NCBI RefSeq assembly: GCF_005886345.1
Contig: NZ_PNEC01000014.1
Span: 1-64,000, forward strand
Direction: 5' to 3'
DNA: 64,000 bases
DNA from: Pseudoalteromonas phenolica
GTDB lineage: Bacteria; Pseudomonadota; Gammaproteobacteria; Enterobacterales; Alteromonadaceae
Position numbers and translations under genes: made by a program. A model generated the notes under the pieces. The model made no database searches, had not been told where the DNA came from, and saw only the letters and a program-made list of their open reading frames with translations. Positions 8,918 to 18,163 of the stretch are shown in pieces (position 1 is the stretch's first letter; every line of letters begins with the position of its first letter).

Positions 8918-9126
8918 TGAAGTTTGATATTGATGCTTTTAATAAAAAGCGCGCAGCAGCATTTAATCAACATAAAACAATATTGAAGAAACTAAGTAAA
9001 GGCCAAGCGCTGTTTTGTGAACACTGTAAACAGCCTCTACAATTAGATTTAAATCAGACTGATAAGCATCAAGGCTTGGTGAGCTGTGGAAAAGGTTGCA
9101 CACATATAGAGTTAGAACTTGGATAA
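8917..9126 (+). CDS. Small putative zinc-ribbon protein
   Basis: The 69-residue protein has a basic helical N-terminal half and then four cysteines (C34, C37, C57, C61) in a CEHC...CGKGC pattern, consistent with one structural zinc site. No family was recognised. It overlaps the upstream gene by one base, so the two form a bicistronic pair. The function cannot be inferred. Confidence 0.65.
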   Translation: MKFDIDAFNKKRAAAFNQHKTILKKLSKGQALFCEHCKQPLQLDLNQTDKHQGLVSCGKGCTHIELELG

Positions 9127-9154
9127 GCTTGACGCTTATCCTAGCTGAGTCAAT

Positions 9155-9736
9155 TTAGTCGATCTCTTCGTTATATAAACCACTGGCAACAGCGGCATTT
9201 TCAATTATTTGCACATACGCTGGGGCAAATTCATTGGCAATGGTATGTTGTTCAGCACAAAAATTTGCTAGCTCTAAGTTATTTGATTCGCAGAACTGCT
9301 TAATTTGCGTTTGCTCTAACGAAAAAAAGCCTAATTGCTCTGTCGCTGAAATCAAGGCCTGACGCAACTCATCAGTTAATGGTTCAGCATTCGCCAAGTC
9401 GGCATAAAAATGCTCAATACCAAGCAAAAACCCCTGAGACCATTGCTGTAAAGAGTCAAATTCAGCTATACCATACGACAACTGAAATGAGCCGTTAAAT
9501 ACCCGTTCACTGATATCATGGTGCAGTGCCATCAAAGCAAAGACTTGCTCTTCAGCTATGAGTTCATCACCGCCACTGACAGCCGTTAACCACTGCTCGG
9601 CTTCAATGCCGGCAGGACTACAAATCGTCGCAAACAAATATCCTTCACACAATGCATAAGGCATCGCTTGCTCTGACTGAGATAGGTAAGCCTTTAGTAA
9701 TGTCTGGTGCGCTTCTGTGTACGAAAACTCAAGCAT
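9155..9736 (-). CDS. UPF0149 (YecA/YgfB-like) family protein
   Basis: This 193-residue all-alpha cytoplasmic protein carries the family signature near its N-terminus, with CEGYLFATICSPAGI and then EQWL. It has none of the C-terminal SEC-C zinc motif seen in some YecA proteins. The biochemical role of the family is unclear. It lies directly after gspN, 8 bp downstream on the same strand, so it is probably read as the last gene of the type II secretion transcript. Nothing in the sequence ties it to secretion. Confidence 0.8.
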   Translation of the reverse strand: MLEFSYTEAHQTLLKAYLSQSEQAMPYALCEGYLFATICSPAGIEAEQWLTAVSGGDELIAEEQVFALMALHHDISERVFNGSFQLSYGIAEFDSLQQWSQGFLLGIEHFYADLANAEPLTDELRQALISATEQLGFFSLEQTQIKQFCESNNLELANFCAEQHTIANEFAPAYVQIIENAAVASGLYNEEID

Positions 9737-9744
9737 AATAAGCC

Positions 9745-10515
9745 TTATAAGTTAACCGGGTAACGGCCTTCTGCATCGGGGCGACCTAGGTATTTAACTG
9801 CATCATGGACTTCTTTAGGTAAAGAGGCGTCGGGTTTTACATTACCAGCCACTTTAAATTGCAACTTATCGCCTAAACTCACATCAGCTCTCAAGCCTAA
9901 TAAATTATCAGGTTGAACAACAGCCGCTAGATCTCCTGATTTACAACTTAAATCGGCACCTAACTCGCCAATAGAAAACCAGCCAGATAAACCTTCAACA
10001 CGTACATTCGGGCTAAACACATCCCCTGTTATTTGCTGACAATATGGCAGGCCACTTTGGTATTCGTCGATATTAAAGATCACTCGACCCGTCGCATTTA
10101 CAGGAAGAGGTAAGTTCAACTGAGTTATCAACTGCTCAACCTCAAAACGCATAACAGCTTTGGTTAAATGCGCTTGTTTTGATAATAAAGCCACACTGAA
10201 ATCAGTATTGCCTGACATCTCGTCAGCCGCACGCGGATTACCCCACTTAACATCTCCAGCCAGTTTACCCATGAACAATGCCTGTGGTTTTAAGCTCCAT
10301 CGCACATTGAAGACTTGAATTCGGTTAATGCGAACTTCACTGACTTGCCCCTGCCAAATCGTGCCAGCAAAACTGCCTAGCTTCACATTTTTAGGTAATT
10401 GCCCTTGTGCAAGTTGAGCAGCCACTGAAGCGGGTAATTGGGAAAGCGCAAAAACCAAGAATGAAAAAATAAATAAAAGAACTAAAAAGATTTTTTGTTT
10501 CATATTACTGCTCAA
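9745..10515 (-). CDS. gspN: Type II secretion protein GspN
   Basis: GspN is an accessory inner-membrane protein of type II secretion, present in only some systems. The 256-residue protein has one N-terminal membrane segment (about 8-26) and a periplasmic beta-rich domain with repeated short strands such as GTIWQG and GDVKWG, typical of GspN/YicG-like folds. Its start lies 11 bp inside the end of gspM, which indicates translational coupling. It is the last gsp gene of the operon. Confidence 0.9.
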   Translation of the reverse strand: MSSNMKQKIFLVLLFIFSFLVFALSQLPASVAAQLAQGQLPKNVKLGSFAGTIWQGQVSEVRINRIQVFNVRWSLKPQALFMGKLAGDVKWGNPRAADEMSGNTDFSVALLSKQAHLTKAVMRFEVEQLITQLNLPLPVNATGRVIFNIDEYQSGLPYCQQITGDVFSPNVRVEGLSGWFSIGELGADLSCKSGDLAAVVQPDNLLGLRADVSLGDKLQFKVAGNVKPDASLPKEVHDAVKYLGRPDAEGRYPVNL

Positions 10516-10978
10516 TCACCAATCGACTTACACGAACATAGCCAGTTTCATCACCTTGTGACACGTCTAGGTTGGCAATTGTTACACCGTGTTGATTTGT
10601 AAGTTCATCTAACCAGCCCATTAGCTTGTTAAACTCAACATTCTCAATATTCACACGCAAGCTATCGTTACTTGGCTGCATTTGACTGATTCGAATACCA
10701 TAACGGCCTCGGCTACGATTAACTAACTGAGACAAATTGCCTGACGCAGCGCGTGCAGAGCTTCCTGCAGCTTTTAGCTTGCCAACACTCTGCTCAACAT
10801 AGCTTTTAAGTTCTTGTTGGCGTTGAACTGCTTTCTCTGCATCCGCGACAGCTTGATTGAGCGGCTTAATAATACCCATGATTAATACAAACACCACAAA
10901 GACACCTGCGGCGACCATCAATAATCTTTGCTCTTGCTCCTTTAAAGAAGCCCAATAGTTGAGTGCTTGCTGTTTCAC
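10505..10978 (-). CDS. gspM: Type II secretion protein GspM
   Basis: GspM is a bitopic inner-membrane protein that pairs with GspL in the assembly platform. The 157 residues have a short cytoplasmic tail, one membrane segment (about 19-37), a heptad-like helix and a small ferredoxin-like periplasmic domain. The start overlaps gspL by 4 bp (ATGA type) and the end overlaps gspN, so all three are coupled. Confidence 0.92.
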   Translation of the reverse strand: MKQQALNYWASLKEQEQRLLMVAAGVFVVFVLIMGIIKPLNQAVADAEKAVQRQQELKSYVEQSVGKLKAAGSSARAASGNLSQLVNRSRGRYGIRISQMQPSNDSLRVNIENVEFNKLMGWLDELTNQHGVTIANLDVSQGDETGYVRVSRLVIEQ

Positions 10979-12180
10979 ACTTCACCTCGCAATCTGATCT
11001 CACCAATTACTGCATCACCGTCGTTATTTAACGAGCCCTGTTGTACCGTTAAACCTTTTTGCTCAAGGATGGTTTTCACCTGCCCAAAAACTTGGAAATC
11101 CTTAGCTTTCACTCGTATACGCAGCTCATTTCGTTTGTGATCGTAGCGTAATGTCTCTGGCTGAAAATCTTTTACTTGGCTATAAACTGATACAAATTTA
11201 TCGGCCAAATCTAAAAAACCACCTTGCTGAGTTGCTGAAATGGCTTTTAATTCGTTACTAATTTGTCGTCTTAATAGAGCCACTCTCACTTTTTTTCGAG
11301 GGAATGCTTTTTGATAAGTCGCAACCGCTTCACTTTTTAGTTGTTCAGCTTGTTTATTCAGTTGTACCACTTGCAAGCCTTGTGCTGCGATAAACCCAAC
11401 CAAAGCAACAGAGGCAGCGATCAGACCTGAGCGCCAATCTTTCCACCACTGTGGTGTGCTTTTCTTCGGGGTAAATAGCCCTTGGCGAAGATTAAAGGTA
11501 TTACTCGAGAGGTTTTTAGCTAGAAAGGCTAATGGCAGTTCATATTCTTCTTCTTTGGCAACTTTAGGCGCAATATCTGGTAACGCATCAGCAGGGCTAA
11601 AATGTACTATTTGCTCCGGAGACAAGGCATGCAAATAATCTGAGCCCCAACTTGGTTCAATGACACATGTATGCCACTGCCCTAAACGACACAACCACTG
11701 ACCATCTAGTTCTATCGTAGCCAACTCTCCCTGCGCTTGTTCAGGAAGTAACAATGCATCAGGGATAATCTCTTTAGCCTGGATATCATGCTCTTCAAGT
11801 AAAGCGATTAATTCAGCAAAATTCTCGCGTTCACATAAAGCAATGTTAATTGTCGGCTTATCATCTTGCGAACCTGGCTCACCAATAGCGATAAATACAT
11901 CATCGACATCACTCGCCAATTGCTCTTCTAGCATAAAGGGAAGGGCTTGCTCTAACTTGCGATTCCACTTAGCCGGTAACTCAATGGTTTTCAGTTGAAC
12001 CATAGCAGCAGAAAGTAATACAACGGTTTCTCTGCCCTGAGCTTTTTCTGATAACTGTGAAAGTTCAGCAATGCTTTCATATTCACCACTGGCAATGATT
12101 TGCTCATCGGTAGAATAAATCAGCCAATGAATGGCTTGTTTTGCTGATTGATCAATACGGATCAATAATTTTTCTGTCAC
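10975..12180 (-). CDS. gspL: Type II secretion protein GspL
   Basis: GspL anchors the GspE ATPase at the inner membrane. The 401-residue protein has a large cytoplasmic actin-like domain (about 1-230), one membrane segment (about 252-272) and a periplasmic ferredoxin-like domain that contacts GspM. It overlaps gspK by 4 bp. The order gspK-L-M is the standard one. Confidence 0.94.
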   Translation of the reverse strand: MTEKLLIRIDQSAKQAIHWLIYSTDEQIIASGEYESIAELSQLSEKAQGRETVVLLSAAMVQLKTIELPAKWNRKLEQALPFMLEEQLASDVDDVFIAIGEPGSQDDKPTINIALCERENFAELIALLEEHDIQAKEIIPDALLLPEQAQGELATIELDGQWLCRLGQWHTCVIEPSWGSDYLHALSPEQIVHFSPADALPDIAPKVAKEEEYELPLAFLAKNLSSNTFNLRQGLFTPKKSTPQWWKDWRSGLIAASVALVGFIAAQGLQVVQLNKQAEQLKSEAVATYQKAFPRKKVRVALLRRQISNELKAISATQQGGFLDLADKFVSVYSQVKDFQPETLRYDHKRNELRIRVKAKDFQVFGQVKTILEQKGLTVQQGSLNNDGDAVIGEIRLRGEV

Positions 12181-13181
12181 TGTACGCCTCCGAATTTTCG
12201 CGCCAGTATGCTCGCTTGACCTTGTTTTATTTGAATAATTGAGGTCATTGTGAAAAGCCTATCGTCAAACATGGCTTTTGCGCGCAACTTAAAATAGTCA
12301 CTATTTACAGTAAATAGATCGGTTACTTGATTAATATTCTGAGCGCCCTGATTGGTCGCTTCAGTTAAGAAGTCTTCTATTTTGTCATACCCTTTTTCTG
12401 GACGAGAAGAAATAATGCCCTGCGCATCTGATTCACTCAATCCTTCAATAAGCGCGCTCAACAATAAAGCTTGTTCAGGCAAAATGGTATTCACGTTAAT
12501 CTTTAATTCTTCACTGCCAGGGATAACACAGACATAGGGCAGAATTTTCTCCATCACTAAAGGATTAAACCCTCTAATAACGCGTAACTCTGACACAGAC
12601 GCAAAGTAGTTATTTGCTGTTAAATAAGGGGTACGAAGCGACATATATTCGTCTTCTTCAGCACCTGAGCGATGAGTACTGCTGTCTGCATCTAGCCAGT
12701 CAAAAACACTATCGGCAAGTGACTCTTCACTCTCATCTGACGGTAAGTCTTCAATGTTATTCAATAGCTCTAAAAAGGCTTTATGCGCTGGGTTTGTGTC
12801 GTTTCGAGTGGCATTTTGAGCTTTTGGGGCTCGCAGTGCGTTTAAATTTAAGCACGCTTGTAAGTCGGTGACCTTACCACTTAAAGTACCATGATCAACT
12901 GGGAATGGCGTTTCTTCTAACGCCCATGGCTGTCCTAAGTGCACTTTATCAGGATCTTTATTTTTACTATCAATCAGTACCTTCTTTACTAGCTCTTCTG
13001 CACCATAGCTATACCACTTAGCTTGTTGGTGAGTTTGAATATTTTGCGCTCGCTGTACTTGGATCATTAAGTTTGTTGCCATTTCAGCCGCAATTACCGC
13101 TGCCAATGCAACAATGAACAAAACGATGATCAACGCAGCGCCTCGCTGCTTAGAGACTGGTGATTGCTGTAACCTCATCAT
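12177..13181 (-). CDS. gspK: Type II secretion minor pseudopilin GspK
   Basis: GspK is the large minor pseudopilin that caps the pseudopilus with GspI and GspJ. The 334-residue protein has a prepilin leader ending RG before AALIIVLFIVALAA (cut about residue 14). GspK lacks the Glu at +5, as expected for this subunit. The globular part contains an inserted acidic alpha domain with a SAM-like region and likely calcium-binding residues. It overlaps gspJ and gspL by 4 bp each. Confidence 0.94.
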   Translation of the reverse strand: MMRLQQSPVSKQRGAALIIVLFIVALAAVIAAEMATNLMIQVQRAQNIQTHQQAKWYSYGAEELVKKVLIDSKNKDPDKVHLGQPWALEETPFPVDHGTLSGKVTDLQACLNLNALRAPKAQNATRNDTNPAHKAFLELLNNIEDLPSDESEESLADSVFDWLDADSSTHRSGAEEDEYMSLRTPYLTANNYFASVSELRVIRGFNPLVMEKILPYVCVIPGSEELKINVNTILPEQALLLSALIEGLSESDAQGIISSRPEKGYDKIEDFLTEATNQGAQNINQVTDLFTVNSDYFKLRAKAMFDDRLFTMTSIIQIKQGQASILARKFGGVQ

Positions 13182-13921
13182 GGTCGAGTACTCCCGCCAC
13201 CACGATTATCATCATTCTGATCTTTATTACCTGAGTTGTTATTTGAGTTGTTATTGTTTGAACTTGAACTCACTGTCGCAACTTTGCCGTCACCTGGTGT
13301 TAAGAATAACCGCTTGATTGGCTCCATTTCTTGCAACTTAATCGTCACAGATACAGCCAACGGTAATGCTTTCTTTTCCCAATTTTCTTGCCATTTCTGT
13401 TTATCGTCTAAGAACTCAAAAGTTAAGTCTTCAATGTTTTCTAATAGCACTTGGCTTCGAGGCTCTGTGCCATCCAGTTGATCAACATAAACGCGATAAA
13501 GGCGTTCTAACTTATCGTCGACAACACGATAGCCGACCGCTTGCAACTCAGAACGAGGCAATAAACTAATTGGGTTGGTCCAGCCATCACGCACAAAGGC
13601 AATGCCGTCATACTGGCTGTCTAAGTTGTAACGACCATGCAGAATATAACTCGGTGTGAAATCGCCTGCTTCATTGCGTGTTTCACGTTTGGTCATTTGA
13701 TTGAAATCTTGGTCCATTAAGCGGAATGTGGTGTTAAGTGAATCTAATTCAGCAATAACTTCTTCAGAGCCTGTTTTTGCTTGAATGGTTGAATTGAGAA
13801 TTTGGTGCGTGGCTAAAACTACAAAGCCTAAAATACCCAAGGCAACCATCACTTCTAACAAGGTAAAGCCTTGTTGAATACGCATTCTGGAACGCTTTTG
13901 AGGAGATAAAGAGTGCCCCAT
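13178..13921 (-). CDS. gspJ: Type II secretion minor pseudopilin GspJ
   Basis: GspJ is part of the GspI-J-K tip complex of the pseudopilus. The 247 residues include a prepilin site QG|FTLLEVMVALG (Phe about 19) with Glu at +5. A start at 13921 overlaps the gspI stop by one base (TAATG); an internal ATG at 13885 would give the more usual short leader and cannot be excluded. The last 32 residues or so are a low-complexity Ser/Asn/Gly/Asp tail with runs of Asn, longer than in the usual protein. Confidence 0.92.
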   Translation of the reverse strand: MGHSLSPQKRSRMRIQQGFTLLEVMVALGILGFVVLATHQILNSTIQAKTGSEEVIAELDSLNTTFRLMDQDFNQMTKRETRNEAGDFTPSYILHGRYNLDSQYDGIAFVRDGWTNPISLLPRSELQAVGYRVVDDKLERLYRVYVDQLDGTEPRSQVLLENIEDLTFEFLDDKQKWQENWEKKALPLAVSVTIKLQEMEPIKRLFLTPGDGKVATVSSSSNNNNSNNNSGNKDQNDDNRGGGSTRP

Positions 13922-14298
13922 TATTTGCCCTTCAAAATAAAGGTACTTAAGTCATATAACGAGTTTTGATATTCAGGATCACTGAATATTTCGACTTGGA
14001 CTTTAACAAAGTTTGGATCGCCAGTGGTTTTAGTGACTTTTTCTTGCCAGTACCAAGTAATACCCGCAAGTTCTTCTTCGCCTTTATTATTATTTTTCCC
14101 ACTCCATTTGCTGCCTTGCGAACGGATCATCACCAAACGATTTTCTGCGACCCATGAAGCATAAGTTTGCTCTTCAATGGCAGCGATATGCGAAACATGC
14201 TCGCCCGTCACTTGCATGGCTGCAATGCCGGCCATAGCACAAATGCCCATAGCCACCATGACTTCAAGTAATGTGAAACCTGCTGATTTTTTTATCAT
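13921..14298 (-). CDS. gspI: Type II secretion minor pseudopilin GspI
   Basis: GspI is a small minor pseudopilin that starts the tip complex with GspJ and GspK. The 125 residues contain the prepilin leader MIKKSAG|FTLLEVMVA with the conserved Glu at +5, a hydrophobic helix and a small globular domain. It overlaps gspH by 4 bp and gspJ by one base. Confidence 0.94.
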   Translation of the reverse strand: MIKKSAGFTLLEVMVAMGICAMAGIAAMQVTGEHVSHIAAIEEQTYASWVAENRLVMIRSQGSKWSGKNNNKGEEELAGITWYWQEKVTKTTGDPNFVKVQVEIFSDPEYQNSLYDLSTFILKGK

Positions 14299-14891
14299 GA
14301 TGCAGGCTCCACTCGTAAATTCACTGGTGCAATAAATTCGCCTTCAATAAAGTAGCTGGCTTCTTCAGTAGTGCGATCTGCAAGTTCAACAGAAAGCTGA
14401 AATGCGCTCACTTCTCCCGAAGATAAGATTAGCACCTGTGGCACTTTTAATTTCTTAAGCTCAAGTAGGCTATCTTCATCACTGGTGCCCATGAGCTCGC
14501 GCCAGTTAGACTGTTCTAACAGGTTATCTTCAGACCAGGCTAAATCTTCGATATTTAAGTTAACGCGATACTCTTTGCCAAAAGTAATCGGCTCATATAA
14601 TGCTTCAGCATCAAATACTGTCCATTTCTCACCATCAAAAACGAGAAACTCCAGTACATTCTTATCTATGTGAAAACCTAATTCTATTTGATTCAGTACA
14701 GCAAATTCAGACGCTAAATTAATCACGGTATGTACTTTTAGCGCCTGTTTTTCTAGCTCTTCGGCCTCAGCGTCATCGAAAGTGTAACTAACCATCTTCA
14801 CAGAAATCGCGATGATGACAAGCACAACAAGGACTTCAAGTAAACTGAAGCCCTTATTTTTATGGAGTGTCTGCTGAGTACCGCAATACAT
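14295..14891 (-). CDS. gspH: Type II secretion minor pseudopilin GspH
   Basis: GspH is a minor pseudopilin. In this 198-residue protein the prepilin site is KG|FSLLEVLVVLVII (Phe about 15) with Glu at +5. The globular domain follows, with a C-terminal strand-rich part. It starts 5 bp after gspG and overlaps gspI by 4 bp. Confidence 0.92.
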   Translation of the reverse strand: MYCGTQQTLHKNKGFSLLEVLVVLVIIAISVKMVSYTFDDAEAEELEKQALKVHTVINLASEFAVLNQIELGFHIDKNVLEFLVFDGEKWTVFDAEALYEPITFGKEYRVNLNIEDLAWSEDNLLEQSNWRELMGTSDEDSLLELKKLKVPQVLILSSGEVSAFQLSVELADRTTEEASYFIEGEFIAPVNLRVEPAS

Positions 14892-14896
14892 AAAGA

Positions 14897-15325
14897 TTAA
14901 CGTTCTTGGTCTTCGTCAACCCAGTTACCGATATCATCATCTGTGCCCACTTCACCGTCAGGACCCATAGAGAAAATATCGATTTTACCCATTTCACCTG
15001 GGCTTACCATTTGATAAGGGTTGCCCCATGGATCTTCTGGTAATTTAGAAATAAAGCCACCATCAGGAAAACGACGTGGTACCGGATCAATAGTCGTTTT
15101 AGTAACCAGTGCCTCTAGGCCTTGCTCTGTGGTTGGGTACTTTTTATTCTTCAACTTGTACATATTCATCGCATCTTCAAGCTGTTGAATATCTAAGCTC
15201 GCTTTATCTAACGCTGCTTCTTCTTGTTGACCCATAATGTTTGGCGCAACAATTGATAGGATCATACCGATGATAACCAGTACCACCATTACTTCTAGTA
15301 GGGAGAAACCTGATTGCTTTTTCAC
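14897..15325 (-). CDS. gspG: Type II secretion major pseudopilin GspG
   Basis: GspG is the major pseudopilin that polymerises into the periplasmic pseudopilus. The 142 residues have the prepilin leader MKKQSG|FSLLEVMVV, the long N-terminal helix, and the C-terminal calcium-site loop around DPWGNPYQ and MGPDGEVGTDDDIGNW, both typical of GspG. Length is as expected. It follows gspF after a 55-bp gap, the largest within the operon apart from none other of that size. Confidence 0.97.
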   Translation of the reverse strand: MKKQSGFSLLEVMVVLVIIGMILSIVAPNIMGQQEEAALDKASLDIQQLEDAMNMYKLKNKKYPTTEQGLEALVTKTTIDPVPRRFPDGGFISKLPEDPWGNPYQMVSPGEMGKIDIFSMGPDGEVGTDDDIGNWVDEDQER

Positions 15326-15380
15326 AATGAATACCTCTTAAGCTATATAGTAGCTGTTATTTTTTAAACTCTTTATTTGA

Positions 15381-16610
15381 CTATAAACCGATGGCTTTGT
15401 TCATTTCCATAATCGGTTGCAGAATTGCCATAACAATAAACAACACAATAATGGCCATGGTAGCGATCATCGCAGGCTCTAATAGCTTCAATGACACACT
15501 CACCATAGTTTCAAATTCTTGATCTTGGTTATTTGCAGCACGTTCTAGCATTTGCTCAAGCTCACCTGACTTTTCACCACTGGCGATCATATGCAGCATC
15601 ATAGGCGGGAATAGCTTAGTTTGCTGCAAAGAGGCACGTAAACTTGCCCCTTCACTAACACGTACCGCAGCTTCAGTTACCGCAGATTTAATTTTTTCGT
15701 TTTCAAGTACCTGACCGGCAATTTTCATACCTTCAAGTAGCGGTACTGCACTCGATGATAAAATACTTAGGGTGCGAGCAAAACGAGCCGTGTTAATACT
15801 CTTACTAATTTTACCTATTCCAGGCATACGCAGTAATTGTGTGTCATACCAAAACCTAACCTTGGGCTTCAGCAGCGCTTGCTTGATACCTATGGTTAAA
15901 CCAACCACAGCGATCAAACTTGGCATCCAATAAGCTTGAACAAAGTTACTGGCTGCCATAACCCATTCAGTTGTCCAAGGCAGAGCTTGCTTTGACTTTT
16001 CAAAGGTTTTTAAGATTTCAGGTACAACTGTACCAAGTAAAACGGCGACAATACCAATCGCAAACACGACAAGAATACTTGGATACACCATCGCCTGAGT
16101 AATTTGACTACGCATATGCTGACGTTGCTCCGTGTAATCCGCCAGACGATTTAAAACCGCATCGAGATGACCGGATTTTTCGCCCGCGGCTACCATTGCT
16201 CGATACAAATTGTCGAACACATGTGGGAACTCTGACATGCCATCTGCCAAGGTATAACCTTCAACAACTTTAGAGCGCACCGACATTAACATACGCTTTA
16301 AACGTGGCTTTTCACACTGCTCAGCGACAGCCATTACAGCGGCTTCAACTGGCAAAGATGATTGAATTAATGTCGCAAGTTGGCGAGTGATCAGTGCAAT
16401 ATCTGACACTGAAGGCTTATAGCCACTAAACAACTGAATACCACCGCCAGAAGATTGCTGTTTTTCTTTTTCAGCCGCAGGGGTTACTTCTAAAGGCATC
16501 ATACCTTTTTCACGTAACTGTTGGCGGATCTGCTTAGCGGTATCGCCTTCTAGGATACCCTTTTTTTCTTTGCCCTTTGCATCGAGCGCTCGATATTCAA
16601 ACGCTGCCAT
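15381..16610 (-). CDS. gspF: Type II secretion inner-membrane protein GspF
   Basis: GspF is the polytopic core of the assembly platform. The 409 residues comprise two repeated cytoplasmic GspF domains (about 75-195 and 275-400) with GEKSGHLDAVL and GEKSGELEQML, and three membrane segments (about 172-195, 225-242 and 377-397). It follows gspE by 2 bp. Confidence 0.97.
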   Translation of the reverse strand: MAAFEYRALDAKGKEKKGILEGDTAKQIRQQLREKGMMPLEVTPAAEKEKQQSSGGGIQLFSGYKPSVSDIALITRQLATLIQSSLPVEAAVMAVAEQCEKPRLKRMLMSVRSKVVEGYTLADGMSEFPHVFDNLYRAMVAAGEKSGHLDAVLNRLADYTEQRQHMRSQITQAMVYPSILVVFAIGIVAVLLGTVVPEILKTFEKSKQALPWTTEWVMAASNFVQAYWMPSLIAVVGLTIGIKQALLKPKVRFWYDTQLLRMPGIGKISKSINTARFARTLSILSSSAVPLLEGMKIAGQVLENEKIKSAVTEAAVRVSEGASLRASLQQTKLFPPMMLHMIASGEKSGELEQMLERAANNQDQEFETMVSVSLKLLEPAMIATMAIIVLFIVMAILQPIMEMNKAIGL

Positions 16611-16612
16611 GC

Positions 16613-18163
16613 TTAGCCTTCCTCACGGGTTACACGTAATACTTCTTCTAAAGAAGTTTGACCTTGTAGAACTCGTGAGCAACCATCTTGTCGAATACTC
16701 GGGCTGAAGGCGCGAATGTATTTTTCAACCGCTTGTTCACCTTTACCATTGTGGATAAGTTCACGTACAGCTTCATCAACTACCAGCAGCTCATGAATAC
16801 CGGTACGACCTTTATAGCCGTTATAATTACAGATTTCACACCCTACAGGACGATAAATAGTCGTTTGGCTATCTTTATCAACACCAAGTAACTCACATTC
16901 ACGCTCATCGGCTAAATGCGGTTCTTTACAGTCATGACATAAAGTACGAACTAGGCGTTGTGATAAAACGCCCAATAATGAGGAAGATAATAAGAAAGGC
17001 TCTACGCCCATATCTTCCATACGTGTAATAGCACCAGCAGCGGTATTGGTATGCAGCGTCGACATTACCAAGTGACCCGTTAGTGACGCTTGAACAGCAA
17101 TTTGACCTGTTTCTAAATCTCGAATCTCACCAACCATTACTACATCAGGGTCTTGACGAAGAATGGCTCTCAGACCTCTAGCAAACGTCATATCAACCTT
17201 AGGATTAACCTGAGTTTGACCTATACCTGGAATTTCATATTCAATTGGGTCTTCAACAGTCAGAATGTTGCGGTCTTTTGAATTAATTTGGCTCATACCG
17301 GCGTACAGCGTGGTACTCTTACCTGAACCCGTTGGACCTGTAACCAAAATAATACCGTGTGGCTTAGCGATAAGTTCACTAAACAACGCTCGGTTACGCT
17401 CTGTCATGCCTAAATCTTCAAGATTTAGACGCGCGTTATTTTTATCAAGTAGACGTAGCACAACACGCTCACCAAAGCTTGATGGCATGGTTGATACACG
17501 CACATCTACCGCTCGGCCGGCAATACGCAACGAAATACGACCATCTTGTGGAATACGCTTTTCAGCGATATCCAGCTTAGCCATAACCTTGATACGCGAA
17601 ACAAGCAGTGATGCGAGTTTTCGGTTAGGTTTAAGTACTTCTTTTAACACACCGTCGACTCTGAAACGGATCACTAAGTCTTGTTCGAATGTCTCTATGT
17701 GTATATCTGATGCACCATCTTTAATCGCTTCACTGAGCATTGCATTGATCAATTTGATGATTGGGGCATCGTCATCGGCTGCGAGAAGGTCTTCAGTTTG
17801 TGGTAGCTCTTCAGCTAATGAAAATAGGTCAACCTCATTACCAATATCTTCCATCATCTGTTGAGTTTCAGAGCTATCGCGTTGATAAGCTTCTTCTAGC
17901 ATAAACTCAAACTTTTCAGCTTCTAGTTGTTCAAGTCTGAATTCAGCCCCAGCAACACGGCGAACTTCTAACAGATTCGCTATATCTAAGTCACCGGTGT
18001 AAAAAACAACTAGATTGCCTTCATCTTCGGTGAGTAACATATTGACGCGTCGCGCGTAAGAAAATGGCAGCTTAAGCGCAACCTCTTTGAGCACATCTTG
18101 CTCCGGCGCATCAGCAAGCATATCAACTTGCTCATTATCTAGTTGAGTGCTGGTCTCAATCAT
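16613..18163 (-). CDS. gspE: Type II secretion ATPase GspE
   Basis: GspE is the hexameric cytoplasmic ATPase that drives pseudopilus assembly. The 516-residue protein has N-terminal domains (1-110) that bind GspL, then Walker [10 protein letters not shown] (276-284), the Asp box, Walker [10 protein letters not shown] (341-349), and a tetracysteine zinc site (C409, C412, C442, C445). Its start overlaps gspD by 8 bp and it is followed by gspF. Confidence 0.98.
   Translation of the reverse strand: MIETSTQLDNEQVDMLADAPEQDVLKEVALKLPFSYARRVNMLLTEDEGNLVVFYTGDLDIANLLEVRRVAGAEFRLEQLEAEKFEFMLEEAYQRDSSETQQMMEDIGNEVDLFSLAEELPQTEDLLAADDDAPIIKLINAMLSEAIKDGASDIHIETFEQDLVIRFRVDGVLKEVLKPNRKLASLLVSRIKVMAKLDIAEKRIPQDGRISLRIAGRAVDVRVSTMPSSFGERVVLRLLDKNNARLNLEDLGMTERNRALFSELIAKPHGIILVTGPTGSGKSTTLYAGMSQINSKDRNILTVEDPIEYEIPGIGQTQVNPKVDMTFARGLRAILRQDPDVVMVGEIRDLETGQIAVQASLTGHLVMSTLHTNTAAGAITRMEDMGVEPFLLSSSLLGVLSQRLVRTLCHDCKEPHLADERECELLGVDKDSQTTIYRPVGCEICNYNGYKGRTGIHELLVVDEAVRELIHNGKGEQAVEKYIRAFSPSIRQDGCSRVLQGQTSLEEVLRVTREEG

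Noticed and set aside
17265..17864. 199-codon ORF antisense to gspE
   Set aside because: It is a shadow of the gspE codon pattern; the Ser/Arg-rich product has no domain and gspE is certain. The same applies to the antisense ORF at 18997-19383 in gspD.
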